Source: Hemibagrus wyckioides
Lineage: Eukaryota > Chordata > Actinopteri > Siluriformes > Bagridae
Reading direction: 5' to 3'
Assembly (NCBI RefSeq): GCF_019097595.1
Contig: NC_080720.1
Span: 16,708,352-16,772,351, forward strand
Length of the DNA: 64,000 nt
Shown here: positions 1 to 14,193 of the stretch, piece after piece
Position numbering within the stretch: position 1 is the first letter of the stretch
Layout of the letters: each line of letters begins with the position of its first letter
Notes under the pieces: generated by a model
The model's input: only the letters and a program-made list of their open reading frames with translations
Database searches by the model: none
What the model was told of the DNA's origin: nothing
Made by a program: the position numbers and the translations under genes

Positions 1-2340
1 GGACCGAGTTACACTGACACTGGAGCTTTGTGTGGCCATGCATTTTTTTTTTTATATCATCAAAATATATCTTAGTTTTGCTGTTAGCAAAAAAGCACAT
101 TCAGTAATTGCTGGTGTAAGATTTCACAGATACAACATTCAGGAAAACAAACATGTATAACAATAAAATAAACAAACTTTTTTTTTTTTTTGTGACTCTA
201 CCTCCCATGTCTTTAGATATTTTCCTGCCAATCAGGAACATACATTTTTCAGGTCCTCCTATACTACAGATGTTGTAAATAATCAAAAATATTAACAAAC
301 TTTAAATACATAATAGCTCTAATTAGTCTATTTATTAATAGTCACACATAGAACAAATTTCAATGAGCTAAATGTGATACAAAGCAAACAATTCACCTTT
401 TCCTTCCAGACTTTTTAAGCACCGTTAAACTTTTGACATACATTAAACTTTTCCCAAACAATCATTTAACTTTTTTTCTGGGTATTTTAAAGGTAATGGC
501 TACCGGTGAAAATGAGGAAACTGGGGAAGTTAATTATTGTGCTTAATTATTTGTTCCTTAACTTGAAAAAAAGTCAATTTTACCAGTGCTAAACACTTAC
601 AAAATATAACAAACGGCATTGAAAACGTGTTAATGATGATGAAAGTGACCTATAATGTATGTCAAAATTTAAGGTTGCAGTCAAATTATGTTATAAATTT
701 AGTTTATCATACATGCTGAGAACAGTTCCTTTTTAAAAAAAATATACAAAAAATTATTTTGTTATTGGCAAGATCATCACTCGGACCAGTAGAGTGAAAT
801 CAGAAAGTTAAAAACACAAAACCTTAACCACTGCTACTGTTGCCTTTTATATTAACTGCACTTATTTAGAATGAAAGTTATTATTGTGGAAAAAACATCT
901 GTTAATCTGTGTATATTTATAGAATGTTTTGTCTTTTTGACACTGATTGTTTTTCACGCTTCTTGTATGGTCAGAGAGGGTTAAATTTCACACATTCAGC
1001 TTGTCTGCCCAGTGAACATCATTTCTTGCCAAACTGCGGATTTTTAATATCTTCATGTAGTTTGTACGCATAGTCATAATCATAGTTTACACTACTCATA
1101 GTTTAGTTTATTTTGTACAACATCTGTTTTTTGGAATGTATTATTATTTATTGTTTTTTTTCCTGAATTCTCTTGCATTCTTTTACTTTCTTGCATTTCT
1201 GTTCCTGCTTTAATGCAGACTATTTATATTTATATAATGTACAAATAATATTATGTTATGTATAAAACCTTATATAAAGCTAAAGAAAATACTCGTTAGT
1301 AGAAAGCTGTAAATGTATAGTTTTCAATAGGGTTCAATACATTTACAGAAATTGCATTGGAGTTTACTACTTGGAGCTGGTTTAACATCGATGAGACAGA
1401 GAGGAAGATGACATGAGCATCTGTCGTTATTCTGCAGCATTTTGTCTAGAAAAACGCATGCATGGATGATATCTAAGCCCACTGCAGTGGATGTGTGTGC
1501 GCAGTTTGGGGAACATCAATCATAAAATGGTAGGAAAGGTTCCCTGGATACACCACAAGGATAAACCCATTGTTTTACACTGGGCACATCTGGATTATTT
1601 GCTGACTCCACACTCATTGCAGTACTGTGGAGGACAGAAAGTGCTTTGTATGGTGTTAGGTCATCTCTTGAAAACATTCCATCCTGGAACACTATTTTAT
1701 TTTAAATTATTATAATTGCCACAAAAGGATAGTTTTGTAGTTAAAACAAGCAAAAAGAAACTAAAAAAAAATAATTAACTGTCAATTTTAAGAAGAACAG
1801 TTTCTGTTTTTATTTCTTTTGGTTTACATATACATTTCATGACATAATGGATATATGTAATATGTAGCTTGTTTTAATTTAAACATCATACATTTAGCTT
1901 ATAAATCTGCAAGCACTGAGTCTGATATGAAGTCCAAATTCAAATTCAGTCCCAATGACATTCATCTTTGCACACTAACTGAAAGTATCCATGCAGGACA
2001 ATATATATATATATATTTATTTCTTTGAATATTTTTGGAATATTAAACATTATGTACTACATTATAAGAATGTCTTTAATTTACATGGCTTCTATGATAG
2101 TAGTAGTGCCAGGATATGGACCTCTCAAGCAAAATATTTATACGTCACTGCACTAAATTAAATTTAGCCCATCTTAAGCTAATTTTATTAACTATCCAAA
2201 GTATTTTAGCATGCGCAAAGAGTATCCACCAAGACTTAACTTTAGTAAATAGTCACTCACTAGTCATCACTCTAAACAGCTCCAAAACTTTGCCAAAACA
2301 CACACACTTTAACACTCTCCACTAGAAAGGAGTCAGCGAG
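1..2340. other. AT-rich intergenic DNA, nothing recognised
   Basis: No coding exon, RNA gene or known repeat seen. Only short T and TA runs, for example 2002-2016. Open frames here are short and unlike any protein I know. Confidence -1.
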
Positions 2341-2409
2341 ATACTCACCAGGCTGTCCTCTGATCTTAGAGTATCTATATTGAGCTCTTAGCTCCGGGTG
2401 GCATGGGGG

Positions 2410-2459
<50 letters not shown>
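2410..2459. repeat. (CT)n microsatellite
   Basis: About 50 bp of CT repeats with one CG interruption near the left end. Confidence -1.
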
Positions 2460-2463
<4 letters not shown>

Positions 2464-4267
2464 TCTTCCTTTTGGTCTGCCTTACAATCAGATCCCTGCA
2501 GCCCCAGGATCAGTTAAACCTCTCCTGCAGTAATCTTATAGGTCCTGAGTAACCTGAGATTCAGGGCTTCCATCAGTCATCAACCAGACACACTCACACC
2601 CACCCACAAGAACACACACACACACGCACACACAGAGAGAACGCATAGTCTTACCTTCTTAATCATACTTTGTCTGAAAGTTGGTAAGTGAGGAGATCAC
2701 TTGGTGCCTCCCCCCGTGTCTTTGTGTCTGTTTCGGTCAGGCCAAGAGGATCTTAATGAACAAGATGAGAAGCCTCAATACAGAAGTCAGCTCGCTCCTG
2801 AGACTCAGTGGGAGGACAGAGAGGACTGAGAGACCTGAGCTCCTGCAGAGTAAGCAAGCAATGTAACATCTCCAGGTTGCACACACACACACACACACAT
2901 TCATCTAAGCCACACCACCCCATATTTGCTTCAAACCCCACCTCCATTCTCAACCCAGGGGATCTGACTCTGCACCCAACATCACTGTCAGACACACACG
3001 CGCACACTTACATCTGCAGCAGTGCTCAGCAGCTACTAGAATACAGCCCGGGGCTTTAAATTGCTTAGTCTGTGCAGTGCCATTCATTTTAAGTGAGTTA
3101 AGACCAGAAGGAGTCATTAGCTAATGCTTCTCTCAGCTTCTTGCCCAGAAATCAGCATTCCTAAGGAAAAATGAATTTTCTGATATTCCCAACAAGGCTT
3201 TTGCCATTTAATATTGTCTAAATCTTCACATGATAAATGTTTTGTGAGTGTTTGTTTTGTTGTGTGTTTTATTCAGGTCACAGAAATGCTGAGTTGTATA
3301 AAGTAAATCTCTTATAAAGTGAACAGACCCTGAAAGTCACCCAAATATTGATTAGCAATATGTGGATGAGAAGGTACTTTATAGATGTTAGAATGTATCA
3401 GATGGATAGCTGTTATTAAAGCTTTAGAAAACATCTGGAGATGGAATTGAACTATAATCAGAGATTTATTCACTGTGTACATTTTGTACTTTAATCAAAT
3501 GTGTTTTGTCATTTGTCAATTCAATTTACTGCAGTTGAGTAGCAGTGTTGTGCTACCATAAACATTGTCAAGCTACTTGGAATAATGTGTAATGTCATGA
3601 CAGCATGTACTTTTACAATCTATGACCCTTAATGTATTTATCTTTAACTCAATAGTATATAAATTATATATTATATATAAATTATTAGAAATATAAATTC
3701 TGTTGAAAGAAAATGAATTGTCATGACATAACTTGTTAAATTCACGATAACATCAGAAAGTTCTAGTCATATATTTGTCATAATATACTGTATATATTGA
3801 CAAAGAAAACCATACACCCTCTTCATTCTGCAAAGCATACACAAAGTATGTTAACACCAGTTACAGGTATTAGCATGTGACAGATCCCTGTCAGTTCTTC
3901 CTGAAATCTTACCTTCACTGCTGCTTTAGGAAGCCTGATCTAAGATTCAGCTCAGCTTTTCTCACACGTGCTTTGACAACTAGCATCTCGGTATCTGGAG
4001 TTTATCCAAAGAGCCACTTACAAAAGTGTTGCATTAAAAAAAAAAGGATTTACTTCCATTCTTAAGAAGTTACATCACTGCTACATCTAACTTTTCTCTG
4101 GAGAATAAAAGTTGCACCTGCTGAATGAACTAAAAATCCTCATACAACAAAACATATTTTGAGTCAAATAATAAAGCTACTAATTTTTAAGCACATTTAT
4201 GTACCTCTTGAAGAAATACATGGAAAGGGGAGTTTATTGCACTCAGGTTGAATTCCTTTTAGACAAT
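2460..4267. other. Non-coding stretch with minor CA-rich patches
   Basis: Moderately GC-rich between 2460 and 3060, with CA-rich segments. On the minus strand a good splice-donor match (AAG|GTAAGA, GT at 2653-2654) lies below a TTTAAA at 3055-3060, so an unseen minus-strand 5' exon is possible. From 3060 on it is AT-rich with nothing recognised. Confidence -1.
2879..2899. repeat. (AC)n microsatellite
   Basis: About ten AC units. Confidence -1.
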
Positions 4268-4345
4268 AGCTGCTGTATTCATTTACTTTAACATTTACCA
4301 CATTTAGCAGACTTTCATATTCACAGGAGTCCTTGTGCTGGTGCA
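4268..4345 (+). repeat. Short degraded SINE-like fragment
   Basis: TTCATTTACTTTAACATTTA followed by CCACATTTAGCAGACTTTCA resembles the fish motif CATTTAGCAGACGCCCTTAT. Identity is low. Confidence -1.
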
Positions 4346-4507
4346 AATAGGCCATGGTCTAAGAATATCATAAGGCTAAAACCCTGTTACAAAAGAAGTT
4401 AGTATGTAAGTTAGTACAACAAATAGTACAATATAATAAAAAAAACATGCTCTGTAAATTTAATAATAGTTGAAGTGTTTAATGAATCTGTATTTACAGA
4501 TTCAGAT

Positions 4508-4698
4508 GCAATTTCCTCTGCCCTTTTCTTGCCATATTATTAATTTTATACTAAAAACTACTGTTAAATTAAAATTATAAAGCTGTAATTGACTTAGGAC
4601 TCAAATGATGTTCCCTGTGCCTTTTCTCTCAGTAGTGTAGCTATTTATATTGTAGTAAAACTACCATTAAAATACAATTATGAAGCTATAATTGACTT
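4508..4698. repeat. Diverged tandem duplication, period about 101 bp
   Basis: The first unit ends AAATTATAAAGCTGTAATTG-ACTTA near 4597; the second ends CAATTATGAAGCTATAATTG-ACTTT near 4699. Each is preceded by TCC(C)TCTGCCCTTTTCTT- or TTCCCTGTGCCTTTTCTC-type sequence. Confidence -1.
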
Positions 4699-5089
4699 TA
4701 TAAGCAGGCTTTGTGTGTGATTGGAACATAAACTGAGTGTAAACATAACACAGTGTTGGGGTTTTTTTTTTGGATAAAAACACGTTAAAGACTGAATGAT
4801 TTAAAGGCAGAACATTGGAACAGATTGTGGTAAGGCTTTGATGAACAGCCAGATTTGTTCTTCATTAAACAAACAGAAGCTGGCTGCAGACACACTGCAG
4901 CATCACTCCAATTAGTAAGATTGCTTTGCAGGCTTTTGATGGTCCACTCCCTTCAATGGTATTTATTATTATTATTATTTATTACAATTACAATAAATAT
5001 GGTCCTATGGATGTGTGGAAAAATTCTGATGATAAATAGTCTAGTATATGCATATGTCTATATATCTGTTTACCTGTTTGTCTGTCTGT

Positions 5090-5395
5090 AACTGCTTTAT
5101 CCTTATCATGAGTGCATCCAGATCCTATTCCAGGAACACTAGGTGTGAGACAGATACACATTCACACAGTTTTTCACACCTAGATGCAACGGAGTATGGC
5201 TAATCCATGTAACTGCATGTTTTTGGGAGGTAAACATGAGGAAAACAATATGGACAATGAGTTCACACTGTGAACTAAGCTAATGGTCAAGAATTTGTTT
5301 TCAAAACTATATGAAGACACTTTGACAGGATTTGAACATGTGATCTGCTATTTCACACAAAGCCTTAACCACAGAGCCATTGTTTCAGTGCAGTC
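5090..5395 (+). repeat. SINE-like repeat (copy 1), degraded
   Basis: Contains GATCCTATTCCAGGAACACT, ATTCACACAG, GCATGTTTTTGGGAGGTAAA and a decayed copy of the usual ending CTTAACCACAGAGCC. One of about nine dispersed copies here of a family with the phrases CCCAGGAACACTGGGC, CACACCTAGGGGCAA and GGACCCTGGAGCTGTGAGG. Confidence -1.
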
Positions 5396-5547
5396 TATCA
5401 GTGGAATTGCATATCATATGGGACAACACGGTGCACTAATTGTAGCCTTACAGCAACAGGGTCCCCAATTCCATTCTGAGCTCAGGTTAGCAAAGTGTGA
5501 ATGTGTCTTTGTATAGATGACTGGAATCCCAACCTTGGTACATATGC

Positions 5548-6081
5548 TCACTGGTCAATTTAGTAGGCGTACCTGTACCCTTGGTCATTCTTGCAATTAT
5601 CCAATCAACCAAACATGTCACAGCACTGCAATGATGCATCACCTGGTCTTTTTCCTGTCCAATTTTGGTGAACCTGTGTCCACTGTAGCCTCATATTTCT
5701 GATCTTGGCTGACGGGAATGGAACCTGATTTGTGCATTCTGAGATGCTTTTCTGCCCACCACACTTATGAAGAAGAGTTACTTTAAACGTAATGATGCAA
5801 TGGCTGAAACCAGTCTTCCAGTTGTCCTCTGACCTCTCTCATCAACAAGTCAAATGGACCACTCTGTCTAAATTCTAGAGACTGCTGTGTTTAAAAATCA
5901 AGTCAGTTCATCTGGTTCCATCAACCCTTCGAAGGTCAGTTCCAAAACTCAAATGCTAATGTCTGATGTAAAAACTAACTTGACTTGATCTGTATAACTG
6001 AATGTTTTGCACATGTTTGGCTGATTAGATAATTGCATGAATTAGCAGGTGTACAAGTATTCCTAATGAAATGGTCAATAA
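5548..6081 (-). mobile_element. Tc1-like element remnant
   Basis: Ends are inverted repeats: left CACTGGTCAATTTAGTAGGC with CAATTATCCAATCAACCAAA further in; right TTTGGCTGATTAGATAATTG and TTCCTAATGAAATGGTCAAT. The interior (for example GTCCAATTTTGGTGAACCTG and GACCTCTCTCATCAACAAG) matches remembered reverse-strand transposase sequence of fish Tc1-like elements, with many stops. Non-autonomous. Confidence -1.
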
Positions 6082-9000
6082 GACGAATAACTGGTAGCTG
6101 TTTGGCATGGTTTGAGACTGGTTGTTCTCTGAGTATAAAGAGTCAGTACAATAAATCAATACAATGTTATTCTGATTGACTTTATCCTATGAAGAAACAT
6201 TTATATTCTGATGGGAGTTCTCTCTTCCAGCATGACAAAGCATCCATTCACAGGAAACAAAGGTTCACTGAATATAAAAACAATGTAAATCAATTTGCTG
6301 TGGCTTTTGCCACATCTCAACTGAGCTGAACATCAGTAGAAATTTTGGACCTCAAAATTGCTTTCTAGGATTGAAATATTTGTATGTAGGTATAATATTT
6401 AATATTAAAATTATACATCGTGCAATATAGTATTATCAATCATAACTGTTCAGTGGTTATAGATTGTATGTCATTGCATCTCTCAAATACAGATCAGATT
6501 GTTGTGAAATGTTTTCTTTCATGTGTCACCTTCATTTGAGGTATTCTGTTCAAATGCTGCCACAGTGCAGCCAAAACAAACACACCCTGTAGACCTCTCT
6601 AAATCCTGGTGGCTCCACCCCTCCCCTGCAGTTCTTCAGTCATGTTCCAGGCTGCACAACCTATCCCACAGCACCTCTCACAGGCACTCACGCTTCAACC
6701 TCTCTAACTCCATCCCTGTCTCCCACTGTGCTACCATCTGCCTAACCTGCGGTCCAGCAAAACACCACAGGCTACGGACACCCATACTGTGCCTATTGGA
6801 CAAACAAAGTCAAGCGTGAGAGATGGTTCCGAGATCCAATAGAAGCTGGAGTTATGGAGTTACGTTCTTCGTCCTGATGTGCTATTTCCAGCCTGAGAAT
6901 ATGGGCTGATATTCTTAGACACAATTTTTCACAGCAGCTGTTGCTGCTGACAGCACAAGTGTTTTTCTGCTTGATACAAGATTTATGCATGTAATATATT
7001 TTGGTTACAAAGGATAATAGAAAAAGTAAGTTTTAATAAATTCTAATGAGTCTAAATATTATCTACAATTTAACCCAAAAAGAGTTTTTAATGTACAATA
7101 AACACTTAATGACTACGGCTTTGTTGTGGCGTTTTTCTTCCACTTGATTTGCGTCTAGTCTTTTGAGCCCTACTGTCTCTCTGGAGTATTTCAGACAGTA
7201 ATCTGTCTATCACCTTAGCTAAATGGACTTACAGATTCTAGCAGATGTTTAACCTAAGCTGTCTGCCTCAAGATCAATAGAGCTGAATAGCTGAGAAGGT
7301 AATAAAATGAAGCATTGATTTTTATGCAGCCCAATTCACTTACACAAGCACTGTATCAACATTTTACGCTGTACATTTGTAAGACTTTATATATATATAT
7401 ATATTATGCATTATTATATCAACGTTGTATTGTCTACAGTTAATTGTCATACGTATTAAGCATTCATTTTATAGGTAATTTATTCGTTATTTATACACCA
7501 TCATAACCAAGCTTTTAAGGTGCTTGCTTATTGGTCATACATAATTTACACAAGCTATCATGTCTCTCTGTTTGCATGTCTCGCTTACCCATCACCTCCA
7601 TCTCTGTGTCACGACACAAAGAATTTTAACTCAGAGTCGAAACCAGACTCTAAAAACTGTTAATGTATCTATACATATTTATCCAGTTTGTATGAAATGT
7701 TGCTGTTGACAAACTGTTTTTTTAAAAATCAATGTAGCTGACAAGCAAAATGGCCAAAATGAGAAATGTGAGTCAGACTAGGTCAAAGCATCACTGGAGG
7801 TCATGTGATGAGGTCATGGGCTGACATTCATATGAGATGGCAAGGATGTAATACTCCATACGATTAACAGTATCAGTCTTCCCAACTTGCTGATTACTGA
7901 ATATAATCCTGTGTTCAGTAGTTTCTACATTCTAAGTAGTGTTCCTGTGTAAAGCTTTGTAAAGTAAAGCTATCTCTTATCCTTAATGTTGTTTGCTGAC
8001 ACAGTTGTGTAGTTGTATCTTTCTGTCCTTCAAATCCTTGACTTCTCTGACATCTGCTCTGTTATATTTTTGAACTCATCACTCACACTCACTTCAGCCC
8101 CAGTGAGGATTCGTACTGCAGCAGATGTGGCATCCACCGAAGTGCTTCAATAATAGCACACCAGGTGGAGAGAAGAGGAAGTACTTCTTCAGTACAGCAG
8201 CTTAAATATAGGGGTATTTTGATTCATTGGATTTTGATTTGACATTTAATTTGACATGTCTTAACACAAAGGCTCTGGAAGATCAACTCCCCTTTCTCTC
8301 TCTCTCTCTTTCTCTCATTACTGTAAAATAGAACCTGCCGTCCATCCATCCATCCATCCATCCAAGTAATTTCACACCAATTTACACCTCCTCTTAAACT
8401 CCCCCTCTCTTTTTTGCCTCATGTCCAGCCAAGGTTGAGTGTTGGTGTTAATACATGTTCTCAGGCAATAAAAAGCTGTTATTTCCGGTCATGTCATTCC
8501 TTTTACTCTGATGCCATTCTGTCTCTTTCATATGGCCCCAGTTCTTTGTGATTTGTGCTAAGTAAGATGCCAGAGCTAAGCTTATGGATGGTAATGAAAA
8601 ATTTATTCATGAGAGCTATTTTAAGACTCTCTACAGCTTATCTTGGCTTGCCTCTCTGGTACCATGTAGTACATCAATACTGTAAACTCTATTTATAGTA
8701 CAAAGGACATGTGAAGCCCGGTGAGCTTTATTATCTGTGCTCTGGCAGTAGAAAACATTTTCATTAGGCATAATGCAGCAATCTCCATTATTAGAACTAT
8801 TACTATTGTCTAATAATGCAAATAAATTTATAATGACGTTTTTCCAGTACTTCTCAGTGCGGCAGTATTTCTCGAGCCAGCCATTACAGCTGAGTGACTT
8901 TTCTGCAATATCTAGTTTCCCAATGCAGTTGTATCAGGTATTTAGTGCTGTCTGTTCACTTGGTTCAGGTATCTTGCTGTATGGATCGCAGGTGTGTTGG

Positions 9001-12000
9001 TATATGGAATACATGATACTGTAGAACACCTCTAGGGGGCGATAAAGATAAACTAATAAGTGCTAGTTTCTTGATTATCATTAGCGTTTTCTCTGCATCA
9101 TCAAGAGACATCTAAGAGATTATCCTGGAAATAAAATCAACCCTGTACATATCTCTGTAAGTTCATATTCAGTATTAAACAAAGCTTTATTATCACTTCA
9201 TCTCTTGATCCTCCATCATCTTATGATCTCCTGCCATAAGCCATGTTAAAAAAATATAAACCAAACAATAAAAAGGAATATGAATAGAAATAAGACAGTG
9301 ATTATCCATAGCTAAAGGTCAGCTTATAATAATGCATCTAAACAAAATATGTTTCACCATTCAGAAGTCCACAAATAGAAGATTAACTGATGGTCAAAAT
9401 GAATCGTGTGCTCACACTGCCTGATGAAAAACATTGCATAAAGGTGTCAAGTTCTATTCTTCACCTCCCTCCTCCTGTCTCACTGTTTAATCTATTCCTG
9501 TCTCCTGCGAATATTCTGTCAGCCCCCCAACACTCTCTCAAAGCATATCTTTGAACACCACCCTCTGGTTCTTTCATGCTTAAAACAGAGGAATAGAAAA
9601 TTCTTACTTTTTCTTCTATTTTCTCGTCTGCTTAATAATTGTTTATAACGAATACTATTCTCTTCCTAATAGATGTACACAGGGACATACACTATACTGA
9701 AAAAATGGTGCAAACAAATCTTCTGCTGCGTTTGCCTCCTGTATAGCTGCTACAAAGCTTGCCACTTAATTGACTAATAATAAATAATATGAGTGAAAAC
9801 TCTCCTGATTGTCTTTGTTGTTCTGTGAATTGTTGACTTCATGGCAGGGCAATCTTTCCTTAAATTTTCCTCTGAGCAACACATTGATATTCTGACAATA
9901 CTCAAAGGGAAGATGTTCCTCATGTACCTTACACACACACATACACACACCCATGACACGGATGTTTCACTGAACACAGAAAAGTAAAATGCAAACACAG
10001 GTTTACGATTGCTTCTCATTTTCATTTTCGATGTAGCATTAAGACATGAATGGACATTTGAAAAGGTTATATGCTTAGTTTCCGTCATTAGATTGTCTCC
10101 TTATTGTACTATTAAAGTGCATCTCATTGAGAACCAAAGAATGTGCAGAATTTCACTTCCCTTCCTACTCTAACCTTATGTATTTTTTTTGTAAATGTTG
10201 TTCTCATAGAAAAAAAAAAGAAATGGCTATATTCTATAGCATACTGTAGCTGCTAGGCTATACTGATATGATGAATGAAAGTTTTAAGCTACATGTCACT
10301 TATGCTTGCAGTCTAAAGCACTTCGCTGCAGTTTATCAGGTAGAGGTTTAACAGATTTTGCACAGAACTATACAGACATGCTGATCTTTAACTCATTGTT
10401 TAAATACAGTGGAATGCTGCATATATGTGTACTGCCCACACATCTGCCCAAAATCTGCATTATTTAAACACCTGATCAGATTGCAGTTGTAAAGCTCCAG
10501 GGAGATTGTGCCTTATGAAACAAACTTGGTTAAGAGTTTTAAAACTCTCCAAACAGTGGCGCATAGATACACAGGTACACGGTTTACGAATCATGCTCAA
10601 CACACACAAAACAGGTTTGCATAATTGAGTAATGAGATCCATTTTTAACCTTCCATCAGCACTCAGTGAAGTCACAGGCATTAATGAAATGTAACTGCGG
10701 TGAAAGCAGCTGGAATACACTGAGCCACATCAAAAAGATATATAATGGCTTTGGGAGCTTGAGTTCAAGCACAGCCAACTCTTAACTGATCTTAAATATT
10801 GTACTGTTATACAAATCCATGTTTATACAGATTTTCTGTTTGATCTGCTAATGATGAGGGACAAAACATGTACATGATGAAGCAAGTTTCGAATCTCATT
10901 GGCTATAGTAGTCTGGGTAATAAATTGTTTCAGATCTTTCCACTTCATTTTTAACTAATATATATTGCACTTACATGTCTCAGTAAAGCTTAATATATCC
11001 TATTAACATTCAGTCCTGTATACACAAATACACAATAGAATAAGAGGTGAGTGCATTTTGTCCAGTCCTTGGCAATGGAATGATCGTAAGATGCTTGTAA
11101 CAACAATTACTTAAGACATTCAGTGCTCCAAACAAAACACAAAAAACACAATATCTGCAATCAATATGATGGCAGTGGTTTGCAAATCTACCGTTTAAAA
11201 GTGCTCAATATGCTAAATGTACTGTGTCATTCACAGAAATACATTTTTTTTTTTCATTTTAAGGTCCAACACATGATGCTTCCAGGTGAAAATGAAACAA
11301 AAGAAAGAAAACATCCAGTGTGCAAGTGTGCAGGAAATGGGATGATACATTCCTTCTGTGTACCTTTCCATGCATAGAATAAATCTCCCTGTCTGTTGCA
11401 TTAAAGTTATTATATGTAATTCCTATAGGCACTGGCTATGTACAATGTGCATACAACAGGTGTATTTTTCTTTTTACCTCCAACTAAATGCAAATGACCA
11501 AACTTTGAACAGGAATGCACTTCTATACTCAGCTAAAACAAAGCTGACAGCTACCAGCTGTGAGGAATTCTGCCTGTATGCGTCAGCACATACAGTCTGT
11601 ATTCTAAAAACTGAAAATTAAAATAGATGCACCATGTGCATTATATGATTGCTACACTAAAACATTTCACCTTCATTATTTCCTGCCAAACAACAGAAGA
11701 GAAAGCCACAAAAATACACTGAAATCTCGGTGCATTGGTTAAGCAGTCTTTCTGAAAGTTTGAAGGACCAAAAAGGATTAAAACCTTGCTACATTGACAT
11801 ACTGTTTCCAGCTGTACCCATACTGCACTAGCTGCCATTGTATGTCTCTTACAAATAAGTAAAAGATGTGTCCTTAGGAAAAATGCTCAGGCTACCACAG
11901 TATGACCTCAGTATGACCGATATGAAAGGTATACGGCTTTGTGGTCCTTTCAGTTTTGTTGATATCCGCTAAGCTCTAATGTTTATATTGATTTATAGTC

Positions 12001-12190
12001 TTTTTCTTGTAATGAGAGAAGTAAATGTAGCATGTATCACTTGAATGCACTGGGAAGGTCATCTGGTGCTATGAGAAATGGGAAGCTGCAGCTGCAGCTA
12101 CTGCAGTGTACTGTTCAGTTATTCTAGTCATGTACTGCTGCTCTGCCTCTACCTAAAGGTCATTGTGTACATCCCAATGTCTTTGACAAC
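6082..12190. other. Intergenic DNA, mostly featureless
   Basis: Holds the small repeats listed and a (TA)n patch at 7388-7404. A somewhat GC-richer segment at 6530-6800 is open for 98 codons on the plus strand, but the product is not recognised. No exon supported. Confidence -1.
8340..8364. repeat. (CCAT)n microsatellite
   Basis: Six TCCA units; a short CT run lies nearby at 8296-8316. Confidence -1.
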
Positions 12191-12194
12191 CAAA

Positions 12195-12197
12195 GAC

Positions 12198-12228
<31 letters not shown>

Positions 12229-12242
12229 CAAAAAAAACAACA
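12195..12242. repeat. (AAAAC)n microsatellite
   Basis: Repeats of ACAAA, ending in an A run, directly before the MITE-like element at 12318. Confidence -1.
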
Positions 12243-12317
12243 AAACCTGAAAGCAGCACTGATGCTCAGGACCATCGTTTTACAGTACAATCAGTACACA
12301 TAATAAACATATTCGAC

Positions 12318-12736
12318 ATACAGTGAGGTCCAAAATTCTTCGAGCACTAGTGAAAATGCTTCTATTTTGCATTCGTTTCTAATTTAATATACAATTTTCA
12401 TTGAAAATGATTTAACTGACAAAAATATCTTTGAAATATTTACATGAATTTTTAAAGCCGTTTTAGATCAAACTCATCAAGAGATTAGGAAAATCTGAAT
12501 TTTTGTACAAAGCAGTTAATGTGGTCACTATCACAAATTTGCTTACATTTAAATCGGGACGTAGAAATAGAAACAAATTTGAATATTGAATATTCACTAA
12601 ACTGAACATTTACTTTCTGTGCTTTAATTATTTCATAATTCCATATCCTTCTGTTTATTTTCAATTGAATGAAATTAAAAAAAACAAAAAATCCCAGATT
12701 TTCAGTGAGGTCTCAGAATTTTGGATGCCACTCTAT
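12318..12736. mobile_element. MITE-like element with inverted ends
   Basis: Left end ACAGTGAGGTCCAAAATTCT then TCGAGCACTAGTGAAAAT. The reverse complement of the right end reads AGTGGCATCCAAAATTCTGA then GACCTCACTGAAAAT, so the ends are imperfect inverted repeats of about 35 bp. The interior is AT-rich with no coding potential. Confidence -1.
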
Positions 12737-12739
12737 GTC

Positions 12740-14092
12740 TAAAAAGTCTCTGGTTGAAAATGAAATAACAAAAAATGATAGGCTAATCTAAAATTTGTCA
12801 TTGCATAAAATAATTGACAATTGATAATAAAATAATCAATATATTGATATTGATGCTACCAATTTGTTACATTGATTGGCTAAATATTTGCTAAGCTTTA
12901 TTACAGTGTAAAATAGATATGGCTTGTTTACTTCCCAGGTAAATTGAACCTCAACCACCTTTTTAGAAAAAGTAATGAAATGATCAGAATGTTGCAAGCT
13001 GAAACACAACACAGCTCTAGCTGCTCATTTCTGTGGTACCACCGTAACATCACTCCATAATTAAATCACTGTCACACTACATGAATTTTGCTACAACATC
13101 ATCATTGGTACAGGCAGCTTGTGTTTTAAAGATATTCAGAGAGAGATTTGGGGTTTGACTGAATAAGATCATTAGTTCTCATTATTAAATGTATTGTGTA
13201 TTGGTGTAACTGTAATTGGTGTATGCTAAGGTCAGTGTTACGGTTTTCCTAACCGAAGCATACATTAACCCAAGGTTGGTTTGCAAACATCAGCATAATC
13301 TGGTCTGTATGATAGATTGCATCATTAAAAAGAAGCTATACATACACGCTGCATAAATTTGATAAACTACGTTATCATGAACATAAAATATGGCACAGAC
13401 ACTTTCAGACTTTCGTGAAGGCTTTGCAATAAATCTTGCTTTCATGACAACATAGATGTTAGTGTGGTCCATATATATGTAGTATGTAGGTTACCAGAAT
13501 AGATGATGGTTTTTAAAACATTTGTAGACTTGTTGCAAGACATTTTCAGTCTGGAGGAAGTGATAACTAATAAAAACTGCTTTAAATGCTTTGAGCTTAT
13601 TGAATCTGAGTGCATCGTGTTTATGATGTTACTTCTGTCAGACATCTATAATAAGCAGCAGCAACAATGAAGGAAGTTTTTGTTCTCATAATCTTATATC
13701 ATTATTATTACACTCCCCATGAGGCCTTGTTTTCCTTTCAGCAGAAGAAGCACAATAATATGTTCTTTGGAAAAGCACAGAGATGTGGCTGATCTTTGAG
13801 GGCATGATATGCTGTGATGATACATACATGGTACAAGGTGGCTTTTTTGAAGTTGTTAACCCTTTTAGTTAGGATGTTTCTTCATCCTCCTCTAGTTTCT
13901 ACAATTTCTGCTGTTACAGGAAGTGTGATTTTCAGTGAAAGTCACAGAGATGAAAGCTAATTGCATGCAGACTCAGATGATTGTTTGAATATGAAGACGA
14001 TCTTACACAGAGGACTGAGCTGATCTTGGGTATTCTCAGCAGAACAGAACATTTCATATCAATAGCGGAGGTTCTGACTTATCGTGATCCTC
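12740..14092. other. AT-rich DNA downstream of kcna2
   Basis: May include kcna2 3' UTR at its right end. Nothing else recognised. Confidence -1.
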
Positions 14093-14098
14093 TTTAAT
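14093..14098 (-). terminator. Possible ATTAAA polyadenylation signal of kcna2
   Basis: The minus strand has ATTAAA about 96 nt past the kcna2 stop. Kv1.2 messages in mammals have long 3' UTRs, so this could be a proximal or unused site. Confidence -1.
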
Positions 14099-14193
14099 CC
14101 TGTAAAGGTTTAAAGCCTCAGATCATTTGCCAACTAAGGCTGCCATCTCCCTCACTCTCATCTCGCATTTTCCAATAACATAATCTCAGTTGA

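Noticed and set aside
2753..3059. Open frames on both strands around the CA-rich region
   Set aside because: They are driven by CA/GT repeats and encode THTHTH or VCVCVC.
3001..3060. A tiny exon ending at the GTAAGT at 3010-3011 on the minus strand
   Set aside because: The distance from the TTTAAA leaves an exon of only about 20 nt, too short to support without transcript data.
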